Assembly: GCF_000725125.1 (NCBI RefSeq)
Contig: NZ_JFCB01000005.1
Span: 62,001-126,000, forward strand
DNA length: 64,000 nucleotides
Direction of reading: 5' to 3'
From: Streptomyces toyocaensis
GTDB lineage: Bacteria; Actinomycetota; Actinomycetes; Streptomycetales; Streptomycetaceae
Below are positions 1-8,491 of the stretch, piece by piece; the first letter of the stretch is position 1; each line of letters opens with the position of its first letter. The position numbers and the translations under genes are program-made. The notes beneath the pieces were generated by a model. It did no database searches and was not told the DNA's origin. It worked only from the letters and a program-made list of their open reading frames with translations.

Positions 1-277
1 CGCCGGCCCACAGCGCTCTCCCGCGCCCGAACTGGCCGCCGCCCCGCAGGGCCAGTGCGAAGGGTTCCGTGCGGGACGCGGCCCGCGCCAGCCGCGCGGT
101 CAGCTCCGGGAGCAGTTCGTCGTCCACCTCCCCGTAGAACGCGAGCGTGAAGTGCCACCCGGCCCGTTCGGTCCACCGCAGCCCGTCGGCCCCGGGCACG
201 TTCTTCAACCGCGCCACCACGCCGGCGAACTCACGAACGACGTCCTCGGGCGGCAGCACGGCGGCGAAGAGTCTCAT
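1..277 (-). CDS. thpR: RNA 2',3'-cyclic phosphodiesterase (2'-5' RNA ligase family), 3' end outside window
   Basis: The first 92 codons of a minus-strand gene run off the left edge. The protein begins MRLFAAVLPPEDVVREFAG and carries the first HxTx motif as HFTL near residue 42. That motif is the signature of the 2H phosphoesterase family (ThpR/LigT), which opens 2',3'-cyclic phosphates on RNA ends. A full member needs a second HxTx motif near residue 125, which lies outside the window. The spacing and the sequence MRLFAA at the N terminus fit this family well. It is divergent from the Uma2 gene, with about 90 bp between the two starts. Confidence 0.8.
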   Translation of the reverse strand, partial: MRLFAAVLPPEDVVREFAGVVARLKNVPGADGLRWTERAGWHFTLAFYGEVDDELLPELTARLARAASRTEPFALALRGGGQFGRGRALWAG

Positions 278-368
278 GCGATCAGTGTCGCGCGTGTCCT
301 GGTCACCGTGCGTATCGTTGTACCGCGCGGCTGTACGCATCGAGCGTCGGCCGGGGAGGAGCGCCACT

Positions 369-956
369 ATGACCGTCCTCGAAGACAGGATCGAGATGGC
401 CGAGAGCGGCGACGAGCTCACACTCGACATGATGTTCGAGTGGCTGGAGAAGATGCCCATCCCCGAGGGTTACAAGGCCGAGATCGTCGGGGGGCACATC
501 TTCATGACGCCGCAGCGGGACACCCACTTCCAGATCATCCTCGATGTCCTGGAGCAGTTGCGCGCCAAGTACCCGCGCAAGCGTCTGGCCTCGGATGTAC
601 GGATCGACTTCCCCGGGCGGCTGAACGGCTTCGCCTGTGATGTCGCGGCGTTCGCCGACCACTCGGTGAAGGACAGCCGGGGCCATTGGCGCTACCAGGA
701 CGTCGAGTTCATCGCCGAGGTCATCTCCAGGGACACCGCCGCCAACGACTACGGCCCGAAGAAGGACACCTACGCCGCCGCCGGCGTGCCCGTGTACCTG
801 ATCGTCGACCCGTACACCGCCGAGTGGCACCTGCACACCCTGCCGAAGGACGGCACCTACCACGGCGACGTCAGCTTCGGCTTCGGCGAGGAGATCGACC
901 TGAACCGGACGGCCGTCGGCCTCGTCCTCAAGACCGACGAGTTCCCCCGCGACTGA
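369..956 (+). CDS. Uma2 family endonuclease (DUF820)
   Basis: A 195-residue protein of the Uma2/DUF820 family, a PD-(D/E)XK nuclease fold that is abundant in Streptomyces and mostly of unknown role. The visible signature is the run IAEVISRDTAANDYGPKKD (about residues 118-136) followed by YAAAGVPVYLIVDP. The acidic residues in FACDVAAFAD and the E of IAEV are the likely metal ligands. I chose the ATG at 369 because GGAGGAG lies about 8 nt upstream; the open frame extends to 147, but that part overlaps the divergent thpR and lacks protein character. It converges on the MFS gene, 33 bp away. The substrate is unknown. Confidence 0.85.
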   Translation: MTVLEDRIEMAESGDELTLDMMFEWLEKMPIPEGYKAEIVGGHIFMTPQRDTHFQIILDVLEQLRAKYPRKRLASDVRIDFPGRLNGFACDVAAFADHSVKDSRGHWRYQDVEFIAEVISRDTAANDYGPKKDTYAAAGVPVYLIVDPYTAEWHLHTLPKDGTYHGDVSFGFGEEIDLNRTAVGLVLKTDEFPRD

Positions 957-989
957 CCCCGGGCGCGGCCCGGCGGCCCTCACGCCACC

Positions 990-2348
990 TCAAGCCAGCG
1001 CCTCCTGACGCTCGCGGGGCACGAACCGCACCGTGGGGCGGCCGTGGTGCCAGCCCAGCGACAGGCGCAGGCCGCCGGCCCGGGCCAGGATCAGCCCGAT
1101 GACCGTCGCCGCGGCGATGGCGACCGCGCCGCCGGCCGCGAAGCCGACGCGGGCGCCGTAGGTGTCGGTGATCCAGCCGACGATCGGGGCGCCGACCGGG
1201 GAGCCGCCGAGGAAGACCATCATGTAGAGGGCCATGACACGGCCGCGCACCGCCGGATCGGTGGCCATCTGGAGGCTGGTGTTGGTGGTGACGTTGACCG
1301 TCATCGAGAACAGACCCAGCGGCACCATGATCAGGGCGAACATCCACAGCCGCGGCGACGCGGCGGCGAGGATCTCCAGCGCGCCGAAGGCCAGCGCGGC
1401 GACGATCAGCAGGCGCAGCCGGGCCGTGCCGCGCCGGGCGGCGAGCAGGGCGCCGGAGACGGAGCCGACCGCGATCAGGGTGTTGAACATGCTGTAGACG
1501 CCCGCACCCCCGTGGAAGACGTCGTCGGCGAACGCCGAGAGGTAGACGGGGAAGTTGAAGGCGAAGGTGCCGATGAAGCCGACGAGGACGATCGGCCAGA
1601 TCAGCTCGGGCCGTCCGGCGACGTAGCGCAGGCCCTCCCGCAGCTGCCCCTTGCCGCGCGGGGCGCGCTCGACGGAGTGCAGTTCGCGGGAGCGCATCAT
1701 CATCAGGCCGGCCAGCGGTGCGACGAAGGACAGTCCGTTGAGGAGGAACGCCCAGCCCGTGCCGACGCCGGTGATCAGCAGACCCGCGACGGCCGGGCCG
1801 ACCAGGCGGGCGGACTGGAAGTTCGCGGAGTTCAGGCTGACCGCGTTCTGCAGCTGGCCGGGGCCGACGAGTTCGGAGACGAAGGCCTGGCGGGCCGGGT
1901 TGTCGACGACGGTGGCGAGACCGAGGGCGAAGGCGGCGACGTAGATGTGCCAGACCTCGACCCGGCCGGTCAGGGTGAGGACGGCGAGCACGATCGCCGT
2001 GAGGGCCATCGCGCACTGGGTGACGAGGAGCGTGGGCCGCTTGCGCAGCCGGTCGACGAGGACACCGCCGTAGAGGCCGAACAGGAGCATCGGCAGGAAC
2101 TGCAGGGCCGTGGTGATGCCGACGGCGGCCGAGGAGCCGGTGAGCGTGAGCACCAGCCAGTCCTGGGCGATGCGCTGCATCCAGGTGCCGATGTTGGAGA
2201 CGACCTGGCCGAGGAAGAACAGACGGTAGTTGCGGACGCCCAGCGAGGAGAACATCGAGTTCCCGCGGGCGGGGGTGTCGGGGGCGGCCGGGGTGTCGTA
2301 GGGGTCAGGTGCGGGGGCGGAAGCTGCTCCGGATCCCGTACTCAACAA
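990..2348 (-). CDS. MFS transporter, EntS-like (MFS_3) exporter
   Basis: A 452-residue major facilitator protein with about 12 hydrophobic segments. The N-terminal run NYRLFFLGQVVSNIGTWMQ followed by IAQDWLVLTLTGS is typical of the enterobactin-exporter-like branch, usually drug or metabolite efflux. The start is TTG at 2348. AAGGAGG at 2356-2362 overlaps the stop codon of marR, so translation is probably coupled. A neighbouring TTG at 2345 is a close alternative. It sits 13 bp behind marR on the same strand, which suggests a MarR-controlled efflux pump. The substrate cannot be read from sequence. Confidence 0.9.
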   Translation of the reverse strand: MLSTGSGAASAPAPDPYDTPAAPDTPARGNSMFSSLGVRNYRLFFLGQVVSNIGTWMQRIAQDWLVLTLTGSSAAVGITTALQFLPMLLFGLYGGVLVDRLRKRPTLLVTQCAMALTAIVLAVLTLTGRVEVWHIYVAAFALGLATVVDNPARQAFVSELVGPGQLQNAVSLNSANFQSARLVGPAVAGLLITGVGTGWAFLLNGLSFVAPLAGLMMMRSRELHSVERAPRGKGQLREGLRYVAGRPELIWPIVLVGFIGTFAFNFPVYLSAFADDVFHGGAGVYSMFNTLIAVGSVSGALLAARRGTARLRLLIVAALAFGALEILAAASPRLWMFALIMVPLGLFSMTVNVTTNTSLQMATDPAVRGRVMALYMMVFLGGSPVGAPIVGWITDTYGARVGFAAGGAVAIAAATVIGLILARAGGLRLSLGWHHGRPTVRFVPRERQEALA

Positions 2349-2361
2349 GGGTTCGCCTCCT

Positions 2362-2799
2362 TCAGATGTGTGCGAGTTTCTCCAGCACGGGGGCGGCGGC
2401 GCGGAGTTTCGCCCACTCGTCCTCGTCGAGCTCCTCCACGAGCGATGCCAGGAACGCGTTCCGCTTGCGGCGGCTCTCCTCGAGCATGGCCTCGGCCTGC
2501 TCGGTCTGCGTGACGACCTTCTGGCGCCGGTCGTCGGGGTGCGGCTCCAGCCGGACGAGTCCCTTGGCCTCCAGCAGGGCCACGATGCGGGTCATCGACG
2601 GCGGCTGGACGTGCTCCTTGCGGGCGAGCTCACCCGGGGTGGCGCGGCCACAGCGGGCCAGGGTGCCGAGCACCGACATCTCGGTGGGGCTGAGGGACTC
2701 GTCGACGCGCTGGTGCTTGAGCCGACGGGACAGCCGCATCACGGCGGATCGGAGGGCGTTCACGGCGGCTGCGTCGTCGCCATGGCTGAGGTCCGGCAT
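2362..2799 (-). CDS. MarR family transcriptional regulator
   Basis: A 145-residue winged-helix protein. The recognition region LTPGELARKEHVQPPSMTRI-like segment (about residues 52-74) is followed by the wing motif PDDRRQKVV, both diagnostic of MarR. It is the first gene of a two-gene unit with the MFS exporter and probably represses it until a ligand binds. No ribosome-binding site is visible. TACGCT (complement of 2807-2812) ends 7 nt before the ATG, so the transcript looks leaderless. An inverted repeat covers this hexamer, which implies autorepression. Confidence 0.9.
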   Translation of the reverse strand: MPDLSHGDDAAAVNALRSAVMRLSRRLKHQRVDESLSPTEMSVLGTLARCGRATPGELARKEHVQPPSMTRIVALLEAKGLVRLEPHPDDRRQKVVTQTEQAEAMLEESRRKRNAFLASLVEELDEDEWAKLRAAAPVLEKLAHI

Positions 2800-2803
2800 G
2801 TTC

Positions 2804-2831
2804 TTTAGCGTAACTCATTACTCTCGCTAAA
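2804..2831 (-). promoter_or_regulatory. Inverted repeat over the marR -10 region (candidate MarR operator)
   Basis: TTTAGCG at 2804-2810 and CGCTAAA at 2825-2831 form a perfect 7-bp inverted repeat separated by 14 bp. The proximal arm overlaps the TACGCT -10 hexamer of marR (2807-2812, minus strand). This is where an autorepressor would block polymerase. The sequence is unusually AT-rich for this genome. Confidence 0.6.
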
Positions 2832-2857
2832 TACCACCCGGGGCGCACGTCCCGCGC

Positions 2858-3000
2858 CGTGACCCGCGCCACTACCGGGAGCAGGCCGCCGAACGCGGCA
2901 TGAGCGCCCGGGACCATGTGTCCGGACGCTCATGCGCGAGGGGGTCGACCGGCGGTTCCGCACCGCCGTCGAGGAGACGGAGAAGTTCCACGGGGTCACG
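2858..3000 (+). pseudogene. Remnant of a small antitoxin-like protein, frameshifted
   Basis: Two frames together read as the C-terminal part of a small ribbon-helix-helix-like or antitoxin protein. The first frame gives RHYREQAAERGMSARDHVSG and, one base out of phase, the second gives MREGVDRRFRTAVEETEKFH. Inserting a single C in the run at about 2928-2931 would restore SGRLMREGV. There is no start codon or N-terminal half, and the second frame runs on into the antisense of the permease gene. I read this as a decayed gene; the family assignment is a guess. Confidence 0.35.
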
Positions 3001-3019
3001 TGGGACCCCGTGCCCGGCG

Positions 3020-4471
3020 TCAGGTCAGGCCCAGCGCCGGCATCAGGTAGTAGAAGGCGAAGACCGCCGCGACCACGTACATCGCCGGCGGGACCTCCCG
3101 GCCGCGGCCGGCCGCCAGGCGCAGCACCGCGAAGGTGATGAAGCCCATGCCGATGCCGTTGGTGATCGAGTAGGTGAACGGCATCATCACCATCGTCACG
3201 AAGGCCGGGACGGCGATCGTGTAGTCGGCCCAGTCGATCTCCTTGACCGACCCGGCCAGGATCAGGAAGCCCACCGCGAGCAGCGCGGGGGTGGCCGCCT
3301 GGGACGGCACCATGGTGGCGACGGGCGTGAGGAACAGTGCCGCCGCGAAGAGCCCGCCGGTGACGACGTTGGCGAAACCGGTCCGCGCGCCCTCGCCGAC
3401 ACCGGCCGTGGACTCCACGAACGCGGTGGTGGCCGAGGAGGAGCTGGCGCCGCCCGCGGCGACCGCGACGCCGTCGATGAAGAGGACCTTGTTGATGCCG
3501 GGCATCTGGCCCTCGCCGTCGGTCAGCTTGGCCTCGTCCGAGACGCCCATGATCGTGCCCATCGCGTCGAAGAAGCACGACAGCAGCACGGTGAAGACGA
3601 ACAGGACGCCGGTGAGCACACCGACCTTGCCGAAGCCGCCGAACAGGCTGACCTCGCCGATCAGGCCGAAGTCGGGGGTGGCGACCGGGTTGCCGGGCCA
3701 GGTGGGCGTGGTCAGACCCCAGGAGGGGATGTCGGCGACGGCGTTGATGACCACGGCGACGACCGTCATGGCGACGATCGAGATGAGGATCGCGCCGGGG
3801 ACCTTGCGCACGATCAGTGCCAGCGTGAGCAGCGCGCCGAGGATGAAGACGAGGACCGGCCAGCCGGTGAGGTGACCGCCGGTGCCGAGCTGGAGCGGGA
3901 CGGTGGTCTGGGCGGCGTCCGGGATACGGGACACGAAGCCGGAGTCGACCAGTCCGATCAGCATGATGAACAGGCCGATACCGATGGCGATGGCCTTGCG
4001 CAGCCCGAACGGGACGGCGTTCATCACGCGCTCGCGCAGACCGGTGGCGACCAGCAGCATCACGACGAACCCGGCCAGCACCACCATGCCCATGGCGTCC
4101 GGCCACGACATGCGCGGCGCGAGCTGGAGCGCGACGACCGAGTTCACCCCCAGGCCGGCGGCGAGCGCGATCGGGACGTTGCCGATGACACCCATGAGCA
4201 GCGTGGTGAACGCCGCGGTCAGGGCGGTCGCGGTGACCAGCTGACCGTTGTCGAGCTGGTTGCCGTACATGTCCTTCGCGCTGCCCAGGATGATCGGGTT
4301 CAGCACGATGATGTAGGCCATCGCGAAGAAGGTGGCGAAGCCGCCGCGGATCTCGCGGGACAGGGTGCTGCCGCGCTCGGTGATCCGGAAGTAGCGGTCG
4401 AGGGCGCCGGATGCGGCACCGGACCCCGGCTGCTCGGGGGTGGGGGCCTTGGCGGGGGCCGACGTGGACAT
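3020..4471 (-). CDS. NCS2 family permease, AzgA/PbuG-like (purine uptake)
   Basis: A 483-residue membrane protein with 12 or more hydrophobic segments. The opening EIRGGFATFFAMAYIIVLNP, then AAGLGVNSV and a later SSSSATTAFVESTAGVGEG, are hallmarks of the AzgA/PbuG branch of NCS2, which imports adenine, guanine or hypoxanthine with protons. The ATG at 4471 gives MSTSAPAKAPTPEQ, a short hydrophilic leader. The gene is divergent from DUF2530, and a promoter pair lies 45-75 bp upstream. Exact purine specificity cannot be told by eye. Confidence 0.9.
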   Translation of the reverse strand: MSTSAPAKAPTPEQPGSGAASGALDRYFRITERGSTLSREIRGGFATFFAMAYIIVLNPIILGSAKDMYGNQLDNGQLVTATALTAAFTTLLMGVIGNVPIALAAGLGVNSVVALQLAPRMSWPDAMGMVVLAGFVVMLLVATGLRERVMNAVPFGLRKAIAIGIGLFIMLIGLVDSGFVSRIPDAAQTTVPLQLGTGGHLTGWPVLVFILGALLTLALIVRKVPGAILISIVAMTVVAVVINAVADIPSWGLTTPTWPGNPVATPDFGLIGEVSLFGGFGKVGVLTGVLFVFTVLLSCFFDAMGTIMGVSDEAKLTDGEGQMPGINKVLFIDGVAVAAGGASSSSATTAFVESTAGVGEGARTGFANVVTGGLFAAALFLTPVATMVPSQAATPALLAVGFLILAGSVKEIDWADYTIAVPAFVTMVMMPFTYSITNGIGMGFITFAVLRLAAGRGREVPPAMYVVAAVFAFYYLMPALGLT

Positions 4472-4517
4472 GCGTGGACCTCATCACCGGCGGACTTCCC
4501 CCAAAGCCCTTTGGTGT

Positions 4518-4546
4518 TTTCTACGAATGAAAGCGGTCAGAGACAA
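4518..4546 (-). promoter_or_regulatory. Candidate sigma-HrdB-type promoter for the purine permease
   Basis: On the minus strand TTGTCT (complement of 4541-4546) and TAGAAA (complement of 4518-4523) are separated by exactly 17 bp. They lie 47 bp upstream of the permease ATG. The match to TTGAC/TANNNT is moderate. No purine riboswitch-like structure was recognised in the short leader. Confidence 0.4.
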
Positions 4547-4682
4547 ACGGATTCAGTATGAACATATAACGTCGTGGACGCTATCTCCGCGCGTAGAGCC
4601 GTGTGGCCGGAAGCAGTGTGAGCAACCGGACAGCGCCCCTGCGGCGCACCTCACGCACCCCGCCCCTCGTAAGCTTGTCCGC

Positions 4683-4976
4683 ATGGCGAAGTGGACCCCC
4701 AAGCACGAGGCGCCGGAGCCCCTGGAGGGCCCCGTGGTCGCCACCATCACCGGCGGCACGATCGTCTGGTTCGCCCTGTTCCTGGTGCAGCTGCCGTTCT
4801 ACGGCTGGTTCGACGACCACGGCCACACCTGGTGGCTGTGGACCTGCCTCGCCGGAGGCGGGCTCGGTTTCATCGGCATCTGGTACGTCCGAAGGCGCGA
4901 CGCCGCGCTCCGGCGGGCGCGGACCGGGGGGACGGACCCGGTGCCGGACCGCTCTCCCGCCCCGCCGGCCGGCTGA
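4683..4976 (+). CDS. DUF2530 domain membrane protein
   Basis: A 97-residue protein with two hydrophobic segments (about residues 20-40 and 50-68) and a basic, proline-rich tail. It matches the DUF2530 pattern, with EPLEGPVVATITGGTIVW near the N terminus. This small actinobacterial family is found beside NCS2 permeases, as here. Its function is unknown. TAAGCT at 4670-4675 ends 7 nt before the ATG and there is no Shine-Dalgarno sequence, so a leaderless start is likely. Confidence 0.8.
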   Translation: MAKWTPKHEAPEPLEGPVVATITGGTIVWFALFLVQLPFYGWFDDHGHTWWLWTCLAGGGLGFIGIWYVRRRDAALRRARTGGTDPVPDRSPAPPAG

Positions 4977-5115
4977 GCGGGCCGGGCACCGCGCGGGCAG
5001 CCGCCGGTGTCCGCGTCACGGGCGTACGACCCCGGTGCCACGGCCGTCCTCCCCAGGTCGGATCTTCCGCCATTCGGGTGGGTGGGGCCCTCCGTCCGCA
5101 CGTACCGTCGGAGGC

Positions 5116-7515
5116 ATGACGCATCTCGATGCGGGCGCCCGGGCCGACGCCGCGCTCCCCACCACGGTCACCCCGCCCGCGACCGGGCTGACCTCGGCGG
5201 AAGTGGCTCAGCGGGTGGCCCGCGGCCAGGTGAACGACGTACCGGTGCGCAGCAGCCGGTCCCTGACCGGGATCGTCCGTGCGAACGTCTTCACCCGGTT
5301 CAACGCGATCATCGGCGTGCTCTGGGTGATCATGCTGATCGTCGCCCCCGTCCAGGACAGCCTGTTCGGCTTCGTGATCCTCGCCAACACGGGCATCGGC
5401 ATCGTCCAGGAGTGGCGGGCCAAGAAGACCCTGGACTCCCTCGCGCTGATCGGCGAGGTGCGGCCCACGGTGCGCAGGGACGGGACGGCGGCGGAGGTCG
5501 GCACCTCCGAGATCGTCCTGGACGACCTGATCGAGATCGGGCCGGGGGACAAGGTCGTCGTCGACGGGGTGTGCGTCGAGACCGACGGCCTGGAGATCGA
5601 CGAGTCCCTGCTCACCGGCGAGGCCGATCCGGTGGTGAAACGGCCCGGGGACCGCGTCATGTCCGGCAGCTTCGTCGTCGCGGGCGGTGGCGCCTTCCAG
5701 GCGACCAGGGTGGGGCGCGAGGCCTACGCGGCGCAGCTCGCCGAGGAGGCCTCCCGTTTCACCCTCGTCCACTCCGAACTGCGCTCCGGCATCTCCACGA
5801 TCCTCAAGTACGTGACGTGGATGATGGTCCCCACCGCGATCGGCCTGATCATCAGCCAGCTGGTGGTCAAGGACAACGAGCTGGGGAACTCCGTCGCGCG
5901 CACGGTCGGCGGGATCGTGCCGATGGTCCCCGAAGGGCTGGTGCTGCTCACCTCCGTCGCCTTCGCGATCGGCGTGATCCGGCTGGGGCGCAAGCAGTGC
6001 CTGGTGCAGGAGCTGCCCGCGATCGAGGGGCTTGCCCGGGTCGACACCGTCTGCCTGGACAAGACCGGCACGCTCACCGAGGGCGGCATGGACGTCACCG
6101 GGCTGCGGGTGTTCGGCGACGGCGACGGGACGTACATCCGCAAGGTGCTGGGCGAGCTCGGCTCGGCGGACCCGCGCCCGAACGCCTCCCTGCGGGCGAT
6201 CGTCGACGCGTACCCGGACACCACCGACTGGCGCCTCACCGACACCCTCCCCTTCTCCTCCGCCCGCAAGTACAGCGGCGCGACGTTCGACGAGGGCTCC
6301 GGTGACCCCGTCACCTGGCTGCTGGGGGCGCCCGACGTGCTGCTGGACCCCGGCGACCCCGCGCTGGCCGAGACGGAGCGGATGAACGAGCAGGGGATGC
6401 GGGTGCTGCTGCTCGCGCGGGCCCGTCCCGGCGTGGACGTCGACGACCCCGGGGCCGCCGAGGGCGTGCGGGCCACCGCGCTGGTGGTGCTGGAGCAGCG
6501 GCTGCGCCCCGACGCCGCCGACACCCTGCGCTACTTCGCCGAGCAGGACGTCCGCGCCAAGGTCATCTCCGGCGACAACGCCGTGTCGGTCGGCGCGGTC
6601 GCCGCCAAGCTGGGCCTGTCCGGTACGGCGGTGGACGCGCGCCGGCTGCCCGCCGATCCGGACGCCATGGCGGAGGCGCTGGACGAGGGCACGGTGTTCG
6701 GACGGGTCACCCCGCAGCAGAAGCGGACCATGGTGGGCGCGCTCCAGTCGGGCGGGCACACGGTCGCGATGACCGGGGACGGCGTGAACGACGTACTGGC
6801 GCTGAAGGACGCGGACATCGGCGTCGCGATGGGCTCCGGTTCGGAGGCCACGCGGGCGGTCGCGCAGATCGTGCTGCTGAACAACAGCTTCGCCACGCTG
6901 CCGTCGGTGGTGGCGGAGGGGCGCCGGGTGATCGGCAACATCACCCGGGTCGCGACGCTGTTCCTGGTGAAGACGGTGTACTCGGTGCTGCTCGCGGTGC
7001 TGGTGGTGGTCTCGCAGGTGGAGTACCCGTTCCTGCCGCGCCATCTGACCCTGCTGTCCACCCTCACCATCGGCGTCCCGGCGTTCTTCCTGGCCCTCGC
7101 CCCCAACAGGGAACGCGCCCGCCCGCACTTCGTGCGCCGGGTCATGCGGTACGCGCTCCCGGGCGGGGCGCTTGCCGCGCTGGCGACCTTCGCGACGTAC
7201 CTGATCGCGCGGGAGTACTACACCGGCGCCGGCGAGCTGGACGCGGAGACCAGCGCGGCGACGCTGACGCTGTTCCTGATCTCGATCTGGGTCCTGGCGA
7301 TCGTCGCCCGCCCGTACACGTGGTGGCGTATCGGTCTGGTGGCGGCGATGGCAGGGGCGTTCCTGCTGGTGCTGGCGGTGCCGTGGCTCCAGGAGTTCTT
7401 CGCGCTGCGGCTGGTCGGCATGACGATGCCGTGGGTCGCGGTCGGTGTCGCGGTGGTGGCGGCGGCCACCCTGGAACTGCTGTGGAGAGGGGTGGACCGC
7501 CGCTTCCCCGCGTAG
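5116..7515 (+). CDS. P-type cation ATPase, CtpE-like (probable Ca2+ transporter)
   Basis: A 799-residue P-type ATPase. In order: an actuator loop LTGEADPVVK (about residue 170), membrane helix 4 with VPEGLVLLTS, the phosphorylation site DKTGTLTEGG (about residue 315), and the hinge MTGDGVNDVLALKDADIG (about residue 550), then C-terminal membrane helices. The PEGL motif and lack of heavy-metal domains fit the CtpE type, which has been linked to Ca2+ in mycobacteria; that substrate is inferred here. At the ATG, GGAGG lies only 1 nt upstream, too close to work. TACCGT at 5103-5108 ends 7 nt before the ATG, pointing to leaderless transcription. Confidence 0.88.
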   Translation: MTHLDAGARADAALPTTVTPPATGLTSAEVAQRVARGQVNDVPVRSSRSLTGIVRANVFTRFNAIIGVLWVIMLIVAPVQDSLFGFVILANTGIGIVQEWRAKKTLDSLALIGEVRPTVRRDGTAAEVGTSEIVLDDLIEIGPGDKVVVDGVCVETDGLEIDESLLTGEADPVVKRPGDRVMSGSFVVAGGGAFQATRVGREAYAAQLAEEASRFTLVHSELRSGISTILKYVTWMMVPTAIGLIISQLVVKDNELGNSVARTVGGIVPMVPEGLVLLTSVAFAIGVIRLGRKQCLVQELPAIEGLARVDTVCLDKTGTLTEGGMDVTGLRVFGDGDGTYIRKVLGELGSADPRPNASLRAIVDAYPDTTDWRLTDTLPFSSARKYSGATFDEGSGDPVTWLLGAPDVLLDPGDPALAETERMNEQGMRVLLLARARPGVDVDDPGAAEGVRATALVVLEQRLRPDAADTLRYFAEQDVRAKVISGDNAVSVGAVAAKLGLSGTAVDARRLPADPDAMAEALDEGTVFGRVTPQQKRTMVGALQSGGHTVAMTGDGVNDVLALKDADIGVAMGSGSEATRAVAQIVLLNNSFATLPSVVAEGRRVIGNITRVATLFLVKTVYSVLLAVLVVVSQVEYPFLPRHLTLLSTLTIGVPAFFLALAPNRERARPHFVRRVMRYALPGGALAALATFATYLIAREYYTGAGELDAETSAATLTLFLISIWVLAIVARPYTWWRIGLVAAMAGAFLLVLAVPWLQEFFALRLVGMTMPWVAVGVAVVAAATLELLWRGVDRRFPA

Positions 7516-7529
7516 CCGGACTACGTCAC

Positions 7530-8309
7530 TTACTTCACGTCGACGAAGTCGGCGGAGGAGTTGACGGCCGGGGTGTTCGAGGTGCCCGCGAAGGAGTAGC
7601 GGAAGTACCCGTCCGCGGAGGCCTTGACGGTGGTCTTCAGGTCACCCTTGGAGTTGGTCTTGATGGTCTTGAGGGTGCCGTAGGTCTTGGCCCCCTTCTT
7701 CTTGAACTGCAGCTTCACCGACTGGCCGGTGTAGCCGGCGTACGTGCCGGTGTCCCAGTTGGCCCGGGTCAGCTTGCCCGTCACGGTGATGGTCTTGCCC
7801 TTCTTCACCGGCTCGGGGGAGGCGTTGACGGTGAGCTTGGAGGCGCGCTGCACCTTGAAGCTCTTGGCGTTGTCCTTCTGCACGTAGTCGGCGTCCTTGG
7901 CCGCGGCGACGGCCCACACCTTCCAGGTGCCGGCGACCTTGTTGACCAGGTTGTAGCCCGGCTCCAGGGTGTGGGTCGACTTGCAGGTCGACGTCGTGGC
8001 GCTGACCTTGGTGCACGAGGCCCTGCCGTCGCTGCTGTCGGCGACGGCCCCGCTGTCGGACTTCTCGATGGTCGAGCCGTGGAACAGGATGGCCTGCGCC
8101 CAGTCGACGCCGGAGTTGTCCGTGACGGTGAAGGTGACGGTGACCTTCTTGGCGGCGGTGGTGCCGGCGACGACGGCCTTGCCGCCGTTGACCGACACGT
8201 TGGAGATCTTGGTGTCGCCCGCGGAATCGTCGGCGTGCGCGGCCGGGACGGCGAGGGCGGACAGGGCCAGGGCGCCGGAGACAGCGGCGACGGTGGCACG
8301 AATACGCAT
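7530..8309 (-). CDS. Secreted beta-rich protein (DUF5707-like)
   Basis: A 259-residue exported protein. It has a clear signal peptide (MRIRATVAAVSGALALSALA, cleavage after AHA near residue 27), then two beta-sandwich-like stretches. The second resembles an Ig-like module (about residues 155-259), with SVKLQFKKKGAKTYGTLKTI and repeated lysine/threonine alternation, a pattern common in Streptomyces surface and secreted proteins. The first domain resembles DUF5707. There is no catalytic motif. It converges on the P-type ATPase with a 14-bp gap and is divergent from nhaA. Confidence 0.7.
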   Translation of the reverse strand: MRIRATVAAVSGALALSALAVPAAHADDSAGDTKISNVSVNGGKAVVAGTTAAKKVTVTFTVTDNSGVDWAQAILFHGSTIEKSDSGAVADSSDGRASCTKVSATTSTCKSTHTLEPGYNLVNKVAGTWKVWAVAAAKDADYVQKDNAKSFKVQRASKLTVNASPEPVKKGKTITVTGKLTRANWDTGTYAGYTGQSVKLQFKKKGAKTYGTLKTIKTNSKGDLKTTVKASADGYFRYSFAGTSNTPAVNSSADFVDVK

Positions 8310-8448
8310 GTGTTCCCCACGTGAGGAGGGGGGACCCGATCCCGGTGCCGTCAGCGGCTTCGTCGGTACCGGACCCCGAATGGTGGTCGTGGAGTCTGTT
8401 GACTCGCATGATCAGATCGACCACACGCGTGAAGGGTTGCTCCAGAAC

Positions 8449-8461
8449 ATGAACATTTCAT
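8449..8461. promoter_or_regulatory. Small inverted repeat upstream of nhaA
   Basis: ATGAA and TTCAT are separated by 3 bp in an AT-rich patch 31 bp before the nhaA start. It could be a regulator site or part of a promoter. Nothing else stands out in the 182-bp divergent region. Confidence 0.25.
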
Positions 8462-8491
8462 GGAAGACGTGACGCGGAGACGAAGAGTCCG

